From Bacteroidales bacterium UBA5833 (GTDB lineage: Bacteria > Bacteroidota > Bacteroidia > Bacteroidales > Lentimicrobiaceae): a DNA stretch of 63,597 nt. Positions 34,073 through 41,535 of this stretch are shown here, piece after piece. The notes under the pieces are model-generated. The model was not told where the DNA came from. It did not search any database and saw only the letters and a program-made list of their open reading frames with translations. Position 1 is the first letter of the stretch, and each line of letters starts with the position of its first letter. The stretch is from positions 71,204 through 134,800 of the forward strand of contig DJGZ01000064.1 in NCBI GenBank assembly GCA_002433025.1. Direction: 5' to 3'. A program made the translations under genes and the position numbers.

Positions 34073-34654
34073 TTATGGCATTCTGCATCCGGGTGTTCCT
34101 TTACGTCTCATCCGGGTATGGCACGAAGGACAGGTTTGTTGCCCGCAGGGCTGTCCCGGCTGATGCGGGATTTCCAGTCCGCAGGCCGGGCATGCGCAAA
34201 GGTCTTCTGCCTCATGCGCATCAGACGTATAGGCGGGTTCCCCCTCAGCCTTGCCGATGGTATCACTTCCGCAAAGCGGACAGGCTGTTACAGCCTGCTC
34301 CATTTCGGGATTATTAAAATAGCAGCTGCAGGACGAACATTGATACCAGCCTGAATCGAAATATACCTTGCCTCCCTCCACCGTGATTTGCCGGCCTTCG
34401 ACAAACGCCCGGGCAATCTTCTGCCTTACCGAAGCGTAAATTCTTGTAAATGTGGGCCTGGAGACCCCCATAGCCTGTGAAGCATGATGATGGTTGAGCA
34501 TATCATAATCGCAAAGCCTTAAAGCTTCGTATTCCTCAAAAAGCAGCATGACCGGTTCCGCCGGCTTATTATCCAGGTCGGGCCCGTAAGGTTTAAATCC
34601 TTTCACCGCGGGTGGACTGAGTATCTTTCGGGGTCGTTTCAGATTGGGTGACAT
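34073..34654 (-). CDS. DUF134 (COG1342) DNA-binding regulator with zinc ribbons
   Basis: 193 residues from the ATG at 34654 (MSPNLKRPRK); a TTG at 34708 would overlap the promoter and is rejected. An N-terminal DUF134 domain (about 1-95) contains a sigma-region-4-like helix-turn-helix, ASQAMGVSRPTFTRIYASV (58-76). The C-terminal half carries zinc-ribbon or rubredoxin-like cysteine sets: C106/C109 with C125/C128, and C153/C155/C158 with C170/C175/C178 and C190. I infer a metal- or redox-responsive regulator of its own operon. First gene; a perfect palindrome lies exactly between its promoter elements. Confidence 0.88.
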   Translation of the reverse strand: MSPNLKRPRKILSPPAVKGFKPYGPDLDNKPAEPVMLLFEEYEALRLCDYDMLNHHHASQAMGVSRPTFTRIYASVRQKIARAFVEGRQITVEGGKVYFDSGWYQCSSCSCYFNNPEMEQAVTACPLCGSDTIGKAEGEPAYTSDAHEAEDLCACPACGLEIPHQPGQPCGQQTCPSCHTRMRRKGTPGCRMP

Positions 34655-34677
34655 GTATAATGAGCAAATGTTCGCTG

Positions 34678-34708
34678 CAAAGATAGTGAACAATAGTTCA
34701 CTTTGCAA
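34678..34708 (-). promoter_or_regulatory. Promoter of the DUF134/NifX/MinD cluster
   Basis: Minus-strand -33 TTG (34708-34706), spacer of 20 bases, -7 TATCTTTG (34685-34678). The expected start of transcription is near 34671 and the ATG is at 34654. The spacer is the operator described in the next entry. Confidence 0.65.
34686..34701. promoter_or_regulatory. Palindromic operator GTGAAC-AATA-GTTCAC
   Basis: A perfect inverted repeat of two 6-base arms with a 4-base spacer, filling the -33/-7 spacer of the cluster promoter. Binding would block RNA polymerase. It also lies at about the -33 position of the divergent thioesterase promoter (-7 at 34718-34725), so a repressor could control both. 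The DUF134 protein encoded immediately next to it is the natural candidate. Confidence 0.6.
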
Positions 34709-34717
34709 GTTTTTTTC

Positions 34718-34725
34718 TATTTTTG
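34718..34725 (+). promoter_or_regulatory. -7 promoter element of the thioesterase gene
   Basis: TATTTTTG matches TAnnTTTG, 22 bases before the ATG at 34747. The expected -33 position lies inside the GTGAAC palindrome. Confidence 0.45.
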
Positions 34726-34746
34726 CATCCTTTAAAAGTAAAGTGA

Positions 34747-35142
34747 ATGGAAGGAAAATCTACCATCGTAACACGGCTGGTATTGCCGGGCATGCTGAAT
34801 GATCAGGGAATCCTGTTTGGCGGAAATCTGCTGAAATGGATGGACGAAGCGGCTTATATCGCTGCTAAAAGGTTTGTCAGTATGCGCCTGGTTACGGTTT
34901 CAGTCGAAAAGGTAAAGTTTCACAGGCCACTGTATCAGGGGGAAATTCTTGAATTATGTTGTTACGTGAAACGAACCGGCAATGTATTGTTGGAGGTTGA
35001 GGTAAAGGTCAGCAGTGAGTGCAAACAGGCCGCAGAAAAAATGCTTGCCGCAAAAGGCATTTTTAAATTTGCTGCCGTGGATGAATGTAACCGGCCAGTC
35101 AGGATCAGTACATCTGCGGATTGCATAGCACAAATGGTTTAA
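34747..35142 (+). CDS. Acyl-CoA thioesterase, hotdog fold (YciA/BACH type)
   Basis: 131 residues, single hotdog domain. The conserved GNLLKWMDEAAYIAAKRF (about 28-45) carries the catalytic acid (Asp 34) region of YciA-like enzymes, with NDQGILFGG before it and the later VSVEKVKFHRPL. It hydrolyses acyl-CoA to free acid and CoA; chain-length preference cannot be read. Divergent from the DUF134 cluster and sharing its operator region, so possibly co-regulated with it. Confidence 0.88.
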   Translation: MEGKSTIVTRLVLPGMLNDQGILFGGNLLKWMDEAAYIAAKRFVSMRLVTVSVEKVKFHRPLYQGEILELCCYVKRTGNVLLEVEVKVSSECKQAAEKMLAAKGIFKFAAVDECNRPVRISTSADCIAQMV

Positions 35143-35218
35143 CTGGGTTGTGATATCAGAATCGGCATTACCTGTTCAGAAATAATTAGCAGGAAGTAAG
35201 TTGTCAGACTACAGTTTA

Positions 35219-37285
35219 TTATTTCAGAACAAGAAATTTCCGGTTAAATTGATTATCCTGTGAAGACATCCTGGCCACATAAATCCCTGAACCCAAACCT
35301 GATAATGGCAAGCAGGTTGCTTTTGATATCAGTGTTTCTGTTCTCAGAACTGTCCCATAAATGTTGATTATTTCAAGGTTAATTGGAAGCAGGTTTTCTT
35401 CTGTTTCAATATGCAGGTGGTCTTTTACCGGGTTCGGATAAAGCCTGATTTCTCCGGACAGGGGTTCTCCGGATGACTGGATCACAATATTAACCGTGAA
35501 ATCCCTGCTATCGGAACCAACCTCATTCAGGGCGGTAAGTGATCCGTGAAATACTCCGGAATGGGGGTAAGTGTGGAAAGGGTTTTCATCTGCTGATGTT
35601 GTACCATCCCCGAATTCCCACAAAAACTGCGATGCGCAGCCTGAGCGGTTGGTAAACTGAACCTCAAACTGATTCACGGTAAAAGTCAGCCGGGCCGCCG
35701 GCAAAGAATCGGTCATGGCAATGTACAGGGAATCTACTATCCCGCTGTCAGTGTGGTTAAGGTAAACCATCACATCGCCACCGGGATAAACAACCGGTCT
35801 GCTGCCGCCGGAAGGAAACAGGCCGGCGGGTGTCCAGTAATAATCTTCAAAATCCTCCATACAAAGGTCAAGGCAGAGGGAGTCGGCGCAATTTATTTTT
35901 ACGGTGTCGGCCATCATCAGGTCGAGGCAGATTTCATTGGCGCCTATGCTGGGGATATCGCGCCTTTCAGTGCTGTCAAAATCATATTTGTAGAGGATGA
36001 ACAATGGTGTTGCTTTCCGGATCAATGCCGGGTTGGTGGACCTTAGGTTGTTATCTTCATCGATGTAACCAGGATCGTAAAACAAGGGATTGCTTCCCTT
36101 AAAGTATATTTCATCCGGATTGCCACCGGTAAAGTTGTTATTGCTTGCGGTAGTAATGTCCGGTTGATAAATAACCAGATTCCCGAGGTTGTTGTTGCGG
36201 ACATGACCACCCACCCACATTAGTGTCAGTGTTGACCGGGGATGAAAATTATTATGAACCACCCATTGATCGGGGCCATGGGTAATATCCAGGTTGTAAT
36301 AGAAATGATTGTTGTATAAACGCAGGTAATCGGTAAAACTCATCACCACCGGGCCTTTGAAAATATTGTTGGTCATAAAGGTATTATCGCAGAAAGTAAA
36401 CCGGACACTTTTCCGGCACTCATTGCGTGAAAATGAGGAATTTATCCGGCTGACTTCAGCTTCCATATCAAAGATATTGTTGTGAAATGTGGCTGTCGCC
36501 CTGACTTTACAGTGGAAATGATTCTGATAACAGGTTCCGGTTAAAAACATGTAATACATCGTATCGGCAAGGTAAAAATGATTCCCTGTAAAGGTTTGCA
36601 GGCTGAAATCCATGTTATCATCATTCAGGGTGATGGTGTTGTAGTTGTATATGGTCCGGATATAATCGTCCAGGCTCAGTTTCCCCTCAATGTTGCACCG
36701 GTTAATGTACAACTTGAGTTTTGAGCCGCGCGAATACATCGTTTTTTCCGGACAGAAAATGTTGCAACTGTCGAATGTCAGGGTTTTCATGGCTCCGGAA
36801 AAAGATGCGTTTATCCTTATCAGATAATCGTCGTAAGTATATCCGCTGGCCGATGGGTTTGAGATGTTGCAGTAACTGATCAGACATTGGCTGGTGTTGT
36901 AAAGGTGCAGGGTACTGCCCCGCACCGGTGGTTCATGCGCAATGGTCAACCGGTGAAGTTTTATGCGCGGACAGTTCCGTAGTGTAACAGTACTGTTTAT
37001 TACAACAGATGAAGTAATCCCGTTTTCAGCCGTGAAGCACACGGTATCCTGCCTGCCTGAACCGTCGTACCCGTCAATGGTAAATCCGCTGTAAGTGCCG
37101 GGTCTGATCAGGAATGTTACCGGCCCCGATATTCCGTAGGTACTCAGGTAGTCTGCTGCCGACTGGATACCGGGAAAGTCGGGTTCGGCGCCCCCGACCG
37201 TGTAATAGCCGGCCAGCTGGGCTTCTGACGTTCCGGTCAGCAGGAATAAGGATGTAAACAGACAGATAACCCGGATTGCTTGCAT
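35219..37285 (-). CDS. T9SS-exported beta-helix protein with PKD domain (copy A)
   Basis: 688 residues. Signal peptide about 1-22 (GTSEA-QLAG cut). The conserved start YYTVGGAEPDFPGIQSAA opens a right-handed parallel beta-helix (about 30-430) built of Asn-rich turns. Then an Asp/Cys segment (CADSLCLDLCMEDF), a PKD domain with FLWEFGDGTTSADENPF (about 555-572) and a type A T9SS sorting domain starting RLYPNPVKDHL (about 620) and ending NRKFLVLK. Family: surface or secreted carbohydrate-binding or degrading proteins; no catalytic residues identified. Its last 350 residues are nearly the same as the downstream-encoded paralogue; its own -33/-7 promoter is at 37345-37375. Confidence 0.85.
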   Translation of the reverse strand: MQAIRVICLFTSLFLLTGTSEAQLAGYYTVGGAEPDFPGIQSAADYLSTYGISGPVTFLIRPGTYSGFTIDGYDGSGRQDTVCFTAENGITSSVVINSTVTLRNCPRIKLHRLTIAHEPPVRGSTLHLYNTSQCLISYCNISNPSASGYTYDDYLIRINASFSGAMKTLTFDSCNIFCPEKTMYSRGSKLKLYINRCNIEGKLSLDDYIRTIYNYNTITLNDDNMDFSLQTFTGNHFYLADTMYYMFLTGTCYQNHFHCKVRATATFHNNIFDMEAEVSRINSSFSRNECRKSVRFTFCDNTFMTNNIFKGPVVMSFTDYLRLYNNHFYYNLDITHGPDQWVVHNNFHPRSTLTLMWVGGHVRNNNLGNLVIYQPDITTASNNNFTGGNPDEIYFKGSNPLFYDPGYIDEDNNLRSTNPALIRKATPLFILYKYDFDSTERRDIPSIGANEICLDLMMADTVKINCADSLCLDLCMEDFEDYYWTPAGLFPSGGSRPVVYPGGDVMVYLNHTDSGIVDSLYIAMTDSLPAARLTFTVNQFEVQFTNRSGCASQFLWEFGDGTTSADENPFHTYPHSGVFHGSLTALNEVGSDSRDFTVNIVIQSSGEPLSGEIRLYPNPVKDHLHIETEENLLPINLEIINIYGTVLRTETLISKATCLPLSGLGSGIYVARMSSQDNQFNRKFLVLK
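35390..35975 (-). repeat. Direct repeat unit, 3' half of T9SS copy A
   Basis: This segment matches 37554-38136 with an offset of about 2161-2164 bases, roughly 90 percent identical over the stretch inspected, with one codon-sized gap set near position 35920. It encodes the Cys-rich segment, PKD and sorting domain. Confidence 0.8.
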
Positions 37286-37344
37286 GTGATTCGTTTATAA
37301 GGTAAATTATTCAATTTGTCAATGAAATATATGTTGATTCAGAT

Positions 37345-37375
37345 CAAAGATACTTTGGTTAAGTGGCAGATGCAA
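37345..37375 (-). promoter_or_regulatory. Promoter of T9SS copy A
   Basis: Minus-strand -33 TTG (37375-37373), 20-base spacer, -7 TATCTTTG (37352-37345). The ATG is at 37285, leaving a leader of about 53 bases. Confidence 0.6.
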
Positions 37376-37382
37376 ACGGTAT

Positions 37383-39458
37383 TTATTTTATAATTAAAAA
37401 CCTGTAGTTGTATTGATTGCCCGCTGAAGACATCCTTGCCACATAAACCCCTGCAATGAGACCTGATAATGACAGACAGGTTTCTTTTAAGGTCAGGATT
37501 TCCGATCTGAAAACTGCCCCGTAGCTGTTGATTATTTCAAGGTTTATTGGAAGCAGGTTTTCTTCAGCATCAATATACAGGTGGTCTTTTGCCGGATTCG
37601 GATATAGCCTGATCTTTCCGGGCAGGGGTTCCCCGGCTGACTGGATCACAATATTAACCGTGAAATCCCTGTTATCGGAACCAACCTCATTCCAGGCAGT
37701 AAGTGATCCGTGAAACAATCCTGAATGAGGGTAAATATGGAAAGGGTTTTCATCGGCTGATGTTATACCATCCCCGAATTCCCACAAAAACTGCGAAGCG
37801 CATCCCGAGCGGTTGGTAAACTGTACCTCAAACTGATTTACGGCAAAAGTCAGCCGGGCCGAGGGCAGTGAATCGGTCATGGCAATGTACAGGGAGTCTA
37901 CAATCCCGGTGTCAGTGTGATTAAGGTAAACCATCACATCACCGGCGGGGTAAACAACCGGCCTGCTGTCGCCGGAAGGAAACAGGTCGGAGGGTGTCCA
38001 GTAATATCCTCCGAAATCCTCCATACACAGGTCGAGGCAGAGGGAGTCGGCACATTTTATTCTCACAGTATCGGTTATCAGGTCGAGGCAGATTTCATTC
38101 GCGCCTATGCTCGGGATGTCTCGTCGGGCGGTGCTGTCAATGTCTATGCTGTAAAGAGGAAATAACCTGGATGCCTTCCTGATAAGTGCCGGGTTTGTTG
38201 CATGCAGATCGTTTGATTCGTTTGTATAGGCCGGATCATAAAAACTGGGGTTTTTGCCCGGAAAAGAGACTGAGTCAGGGTTTCCGCATACAAAGTTGTT
38301 GTTATACAATTGATCATAAGAGGGGTATAGCATATAGAGTTTCCCGAGGTTATTATTGTATATGGTTGCATCCGCATACAAAAGGTCAAGTGTGGAATTC
38401 CTGTGAAAATTGTTGTGGGCGATCCAGTGGCCGCCCCCGTGGGTAAACAGCACGCTTGAATAGAAAAAGTTATTCCATATTCTGTAATTGTCTGCATTGA
38501 TTCTGCATGGCCCGAAGAAGCTGTTACCGGCCAGGTGGGCGGAATGTGTAAAAATTGTCTGAAATTCTTTCTCAAATGTGTTCCCAAAAATCCGCACAGG
38601 GATGGTGACCTGAGAGCTTACAAAATTCTCATTGAATGTATTGTTATGGATAAGCCATGAATCACAATCTATGTTGCAGTTGAAAGTATTGCCGGTAAGC
38701 TGACCATCAATGAGCAAGGCATAAGGAACATTTACCGTACTTACCACACAGTCGTTCATTGCTGTAATGACGTCCAGTAAATTATCCTGAGTAAATGTAA
38801 GGTTACATTGGTTCAGGATTATTTTGATATAGGAAATAGTCAAGGTACTTAACTGTCCATAGATGCTGCAATTGTTGAAATACAGATTGGATTTCCGGCC
38901 TGAATGGTGGATGGTTTTTTCCGGAGAATGTATCAGGCAATGACTGAAGGTCAATTTCAACAAAGCACCTTCCCAGGGTGCGGATATTTTAACCATTGCC
39001 TCATCGGTGCCGTAGTTAACCCCTGAAGGATTGGTAATTTCGCAATGGCTTATCAGACAATGGTTGGTATTGATCAGAGATAATTTTGCATAGGTTGAAT
39101 TATCCTGATCGGTCAGGGTTAATTTGTGCAGTTTCAAACGGGTTGTTCCGTTTAAAGTAATTCGTCCTTCAATGATGACAGACGAGGCAATTTCATTTTC
39201 AGCCTGTATGGTAACCGTATCCTGGTCGGTTGCATTCATATAGGTAAACACTGTAAACCCGCTATAATTTCCCGGTCTTACTAGAAATCTTACCGGACCG
39301 GTTATTCCCTGATACTGAAGGGTGGAGACGGCGTGTCCAATGTCAGCAAAGTCGGGACTTTCCCCCCCAACCGTGTAATCTCCCTCCAGCTGCGCATTCA
39401 GCAAGACCGGACATAAGAAAAGGTATAACAGCAGTAAATGGTATTGAGGCTTCCACAT
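37383..39458 (-). CDS. T9SS-exported beta-helix protein with PKD domain (copy B)
   Basis: 691 residues from the ATG at 39458 (MWKPQYHLLLL); ATG at 39467 or 39497 is possible. Signal peptide ending LLNAQ. The N-terminal beta-helix (YTVGGESPDFADIG start) shares only the framework of copy A, while the second half (about residues 440-691) is almost the same: ICADSLCLDLC-type segment, PKD with FLWEFGDGITSADENPF, and sorting domain RLYPNPAKDHLY to FLIIK. The mosaic suggests tandem duplication with the exposed helical part free to diversify while the export signal is held constant. Both are on the minus strand, 97 bases apart. Confidence 0.85.
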   Translation of the reverse strand: MWKPQYHLLLLYLFLCPVLLNAQLEGDYTVGGESPDFADIGHAVSTLQYQGITGPVRFLVRPGNYSGFTVFTYMNATDQDTVTIQAENEIASSVIIEGRITLNGTTRLKLHKLTLTDQDNSTYAKLSLINTNHCLISHCEITNPSGVNYGTDEAMVKISAPWEGALLKLTFSHCLIHSPEKTIHHSGRKSNLYFNNCSIYGQLSTLTISYIKIILNQCNLTFTQDNLLDVITAMNDCVVSTVNVPYALLIDGQLTGNTFNCNIDCDSWLIHNNTFNENFVSSQVTIPVRIFGNTFEKEFQTIFTHSAHLAGNSFFGPCRINADNYRIWNNFFYSSVLFTHGGGHWIAHNNFHRNSTLDLLYADATIYNNNLGKLYMLYPSYDQLYNNNFVCGNPDSVSFPGKNPSFYDPAYTNESNDLHATNPALIRKASRLFPLYSIDIDSTARRDIPSIGANEICLDLITDTVRIKCADSLCLDLCMEDFGGYYWTPSDLFPSGDSRPVVYPAGDVMVYLNHTDTGIVDSLYIAMTDSLPSARLTFAVNQFEVQFTNRSGCASQFLWEFGDGITSADENPFHIYPHSGLFHGSLTAWNEVGSDNRDFTVNIVIQSAGEPLPGKIRLYPNPAKDHLYIDAEENLLPINLEIINSYGAVFRSEILTLKETCLSLSGLIAGVYVARMSSAGNQYNYRFLIIK
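37554..38136 (-). repeat. Direct repeat unit, 3' half of T9SS copy B
   Basis: Partner of 35390-35975 (see there). Tandem copies on the same strand, about 2.16 kb apart, can recombine and delete or fuse the paralogues. Confidence 0.8.
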
Positions 39459-39542
39459 AATTGTCATTTTCAGATTTGGTAAAACTGCATGTAACATGTA
39501 TAAAGAATTGATATAGAAATATATATTATGCTGAAGATTTTC

Positions 39543-40031
39543 TCAGGCCTGATGGATTTCGCAAATAATCACCACATAGTTTTTCCCGTATTTCTTCGCG
39601 CATTTCGGACAGGTGGTGTACCACATATACCATTTTTTAATTTCGAGACCCCGTTCTTTTGCCGCGGCTTTATAATCTTCCGTCCATTTGCCGGTATCCC
39701 TGAACGGCCCTTCATACACCCTGCCGAAGTATTTTCCGGTCAGAACGGTGTTTTCAGCGCCCGGGATTTCCCTGTCCACGGCAAGAAACAGATCCATATT
39801 CCATTTTGAGGTGTGGTCCGAAAGGCAGAGCCAGTCCGGAATATCAGCCCCTGCTTTTTCGACAAGGGCATTCATTTTTCGCATCGCCCCGCCAAAATTG
39901 AGGGGCATAAACATAAATGTACAAACCCTGCTTTTGATGAATCTCTTTTTGTCCCATTCAATCACCTGGTTATCCCAGGCGGCCGGGTTAAATTCTGGAC
40001 AGCACTCCGGCTCATGAGGTTGATTTGTCAT
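39543..40031 (-). CDS. Small Cys-containing protein of unknown function
   Basis: 162 residues, no signal peptide. CC at residues 10-11 and a C-terminal CPKCAKKYGKNYVV pair (CxxC) next to a strand that ends the protein; C37, C69 and C137 are further cysteines. The middle contains AGADIPDWLCLSDHTSKWNMDLFLAVDREIPG and FGRVYEGPFRDTGKWTEDY. Many Bacteroidota proteins with this layout are annotated only as hydrolases, and I see no proof of that. Possibly a metal-binding cytosolic protein. Divergent from the cold-shock gene region. The initiation at 40031 has ATG. Confidence 0.55.
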   Translation of the reverse strand: MTNQPHEPECCPEFNPAAWDNQVIEWDKKRFIKSRVCTFMFMPLNFGGAMRKMNALVEKAGADIPDWLCLSDHTSKWNMDLFLAVDREIPGAENTVLTGKYFGRVYEGPFRDTGKWTEDYKAAAKERGLEIKKWYMWYTTCPKCAKKYGKNYVVIICEIHQA

Positions 40032-40475
40032 TTTTATTGTTTTAAATCTAATGTAAAGTTACAGAATGTTTAATCAGTATGCAATTGGCGGGTCATTAGT
40101 TTAAACAAAAAAAGCCTGCATGGACAGAAAATTGTTAAGTCGTTGTTTGATGTGACGGAGTTAAAGATGGATTTAGTATTTTGTAGTGTATTTGTAAAAT
40201 AGTTTCACAGAGAAGTACAGAGATTCAAAGAGGGTTGTATCCTTCTCAGTGTTACTCCGTGATACCCCGGTGAGCTCTGTGTAAATGTTTATTTTACAAG
40301 GACCCATCGAGTCACATTCTGGGGGATAAACATTTAACCCGTACTGATTATTTTTTTTCTGATAAAAATTTGGTTTTTAATGACCTGATAGTAATCCCGA
40401 TGGGAAAAACAAGCACATCAATTATCGAATAACCCCGGAAAATCATGTTTTTGTGCTGAATTACAAATAAAAAGC
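40032..40475. other. Intergenic stretch ahead of the cold-shock gene
   Basis: A/T-rich, no gene seen. It holds a likely non-autonomous repeat at 40203-40285 (see next entry), an A-run plus AAAGCCTGCATG segment near 40106, and the cold-shock promoter just to its right. Nothing else identified. Confidence 0.5.
40203..40285. repeat. Imperfect inverted repeat with CTCTGTG termini
   Basis: The left end reads TTTCACAGAG and the right end CTCTGTGTAAA, with partly complementary interior (ACAGAGATTCAAAGAG on one side, CTCCGTGATACCCCGG on the other). The CTCTGTG-rich composition recalls a dispersed intergenic repeat that I have seen described as common in environmental Bacteroidota and Chlorobi. Function unknown. 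Confidence 0.5.
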
Positions 40476-40504
40476 TTGCATGTAAATAATAATGTCTACC
40501 TTTG
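40476..40504 (+). promoter_or_regulatory. Promoter of the cold-shock gene
   Basis: -33 TTG (40476-40478), 18-base spacer, -7 TACCTTTG (40497-40504). Strong match. Transcription would begin near 40511, 24 bases before the ATG at 40535; the in-frame earlier codons are then leader, not protein. Confidence 0.7.
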
Positions 40505-40534
40505 CCGCCATCAACAAATAACAATTACATCACC

Positions 40535-40726
40535 ATGAGTAAAGGAACAGTAAAATTCTTCAACGATCAGAAGGGATTCGGATTCATTAAGGACAATGAT
40601 TCGAATAACGAGTATTTTGTACACGTGTCAGGCCTTATTGACGAAATAAGGGAAAATGACGAGGTTACCTTCGATCTGAAAGAAGGCAGAAAAGGATTAA
40701 ATGCAGTGAATGTTAAAGTGATTTAA
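40535..40726 (+). CDS. Cold-shock domain protein
   Basis: 63 residues from the ATG at 40535; earlier in-frame codons lie in the leader. Single OB-fold cold-shock domain with RNP1 KGFGFIKD (about 13-20) and RNP2 EYFVHVSGL (about 27-35). Binds single-stranded RNA and DNA and acts as an RNA chaperone. Shorter than E. coli CspA but normal for Bacteroidota. It has its own strong promoter and a good terminator. Confidence 0.93.
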   Translation: MSKGTVKFFNDQKGFGFIKDNDSNNEYFVHVSGLIDEIRENDEVTFDLKEGRKGLNAVNVKVI

Positions 40727-40750
40727 TATATCATCCAAGGTAATTCTTTA

Positions 40751-40774
40751 AGCCCGGTGTTCCCGGGCTTTTTT
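40751..40774 (+). terminator. Terminator of the cold-shock gene
   Basis: AGCCCGG pairs with CCGGGCT across TGTTC, followed by six T residues. Confidence 0.8.
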
Positions 40775-40782
40775 AATGTCCA

Positions 40783-40820
40783 TAAAAAAAAAGCCACTCC
40801 TGAATGGAATGGCTTTTCGT
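40783..40820 (-). terminator. Terminator of the second ompH gene
   Basis: On the minus strand, AAAAGCCATTCC pairs with the later GGAGTGGCTTTT (mismatch in the loop-proximal part) and is followed by a run of T. It ends the envelope-block transcript. Confidence 0.65.
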
Positions 40821-40835
40821 ATTTTTTCTGCCCGT

Positions 40836-41351
40836 TTATTTGAGGCCGAGTTTTTTCTTCACCAGCGGCATAATATCATCGGCCGGTTCTGAATAGAGTA
40901 CAAGTCCTTCGGTGGAATTGAGGATGTAGCTGTATCCGTTTTCCTTGGCGACATTCTTAACGGCAGTTCTTGCCTTTTCGATGATGGGTGTCGTCAGTTC
41001 AGTTTCTTTTTCCTGCAGATCTTCCTGTGCTGTCTGCTGAAACTCCTGAATGCGGCGCTGAAGGTCGATGATTTCTCTTTCCTTGGTTTGTTTGATAATG
41101 GTCGACATGGTAGCCTGATTGGTCTGGTAGTCGTTCAGTTTTGTTTCATACTCAGTCTGCATTGCCTGAAACTGGCCTGAAAGTTGTTCCTGATATGCGG
41201 CAAAAACTGCACGGATGGAGTCCTGCCCGGGCATCATTTCATATAGCTGGGCAAAATTAATATGACCAAATTTCTGGGTTTTTTGTGCACTTACCTGCAT
41301 TGCCGAAATCGCTATCGCCAGCACAAAGAAGATTTTCAGAATGTTTTTCAT
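40836..41351 (-). CDS. OmpH/Skp-like periplasmic chaperone (copy 2)
   Basis: 171 residues. Signal peptide about 1-22 ending QVSAQ. A long coiled-coil middle (residues 45-130) with heptad-like leucine/glutamine patterns, as in Skp/OmpH, and the closing strand GYSYILNSTEGLVLY. Holds unfolded outer-membrane proteins in the periplasm on the way to BamA. Second of two neighbouring copies, so likely specialised or redundant. A -7 element at 41384-41391. Confidence 0.88.
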   Translation of the reverse strand: MKNILKIFFVLAIAISAMQVSAQKTQKFGHINFAQLYEMMPGQDSIRAVFAAYQEQLSGQFQAMQTEYETKLNDYQTNQATMSTIIKQTKEREIIDLQRRIQEFQQTAQEDLQEKETELTTPIIEKARTAVKNVAKENGYSYILNSTEGLVLYSEPADDIMPLVKKKLGLK

Positions 41352-41383
41352 GTATTCGGTTGGTTTTAAGTTTTATTGCCGGG

Positions 41384-41391
41384 CAAATTTA
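41384..41391 (-). promoter_or_regulatory. -7 promoter element before the second ompH gene
   Basis: Minus-strand TAAATTTG matches TAnnTTTG; the ATG is at 41351, 33 bases away. It lets this copy be expressed apart from the genes before it. No clear -33 TTG. Confidence 0.4.
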
Positions 41392-41535
41392 GGAAAAATT
41401 CTTAATTGGTTGTGATTAAGTTAAAGATGTTCTCCTGACGAATTTCAACCGTTATCCGGCCTACGGGAAAAGAATCCTGATGTATATCTTTAACTGTATT
41501 ATGTCCGGCATCCTGCCGGTGGTGGTCAGTCCGGA

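Noticed and set aside
34655..34708. TTG at 34708 as the start of the DUF134 gene
   Set aside because: It overlaps the -33 promoter element and the operator; ATG at 34654 fits the family.
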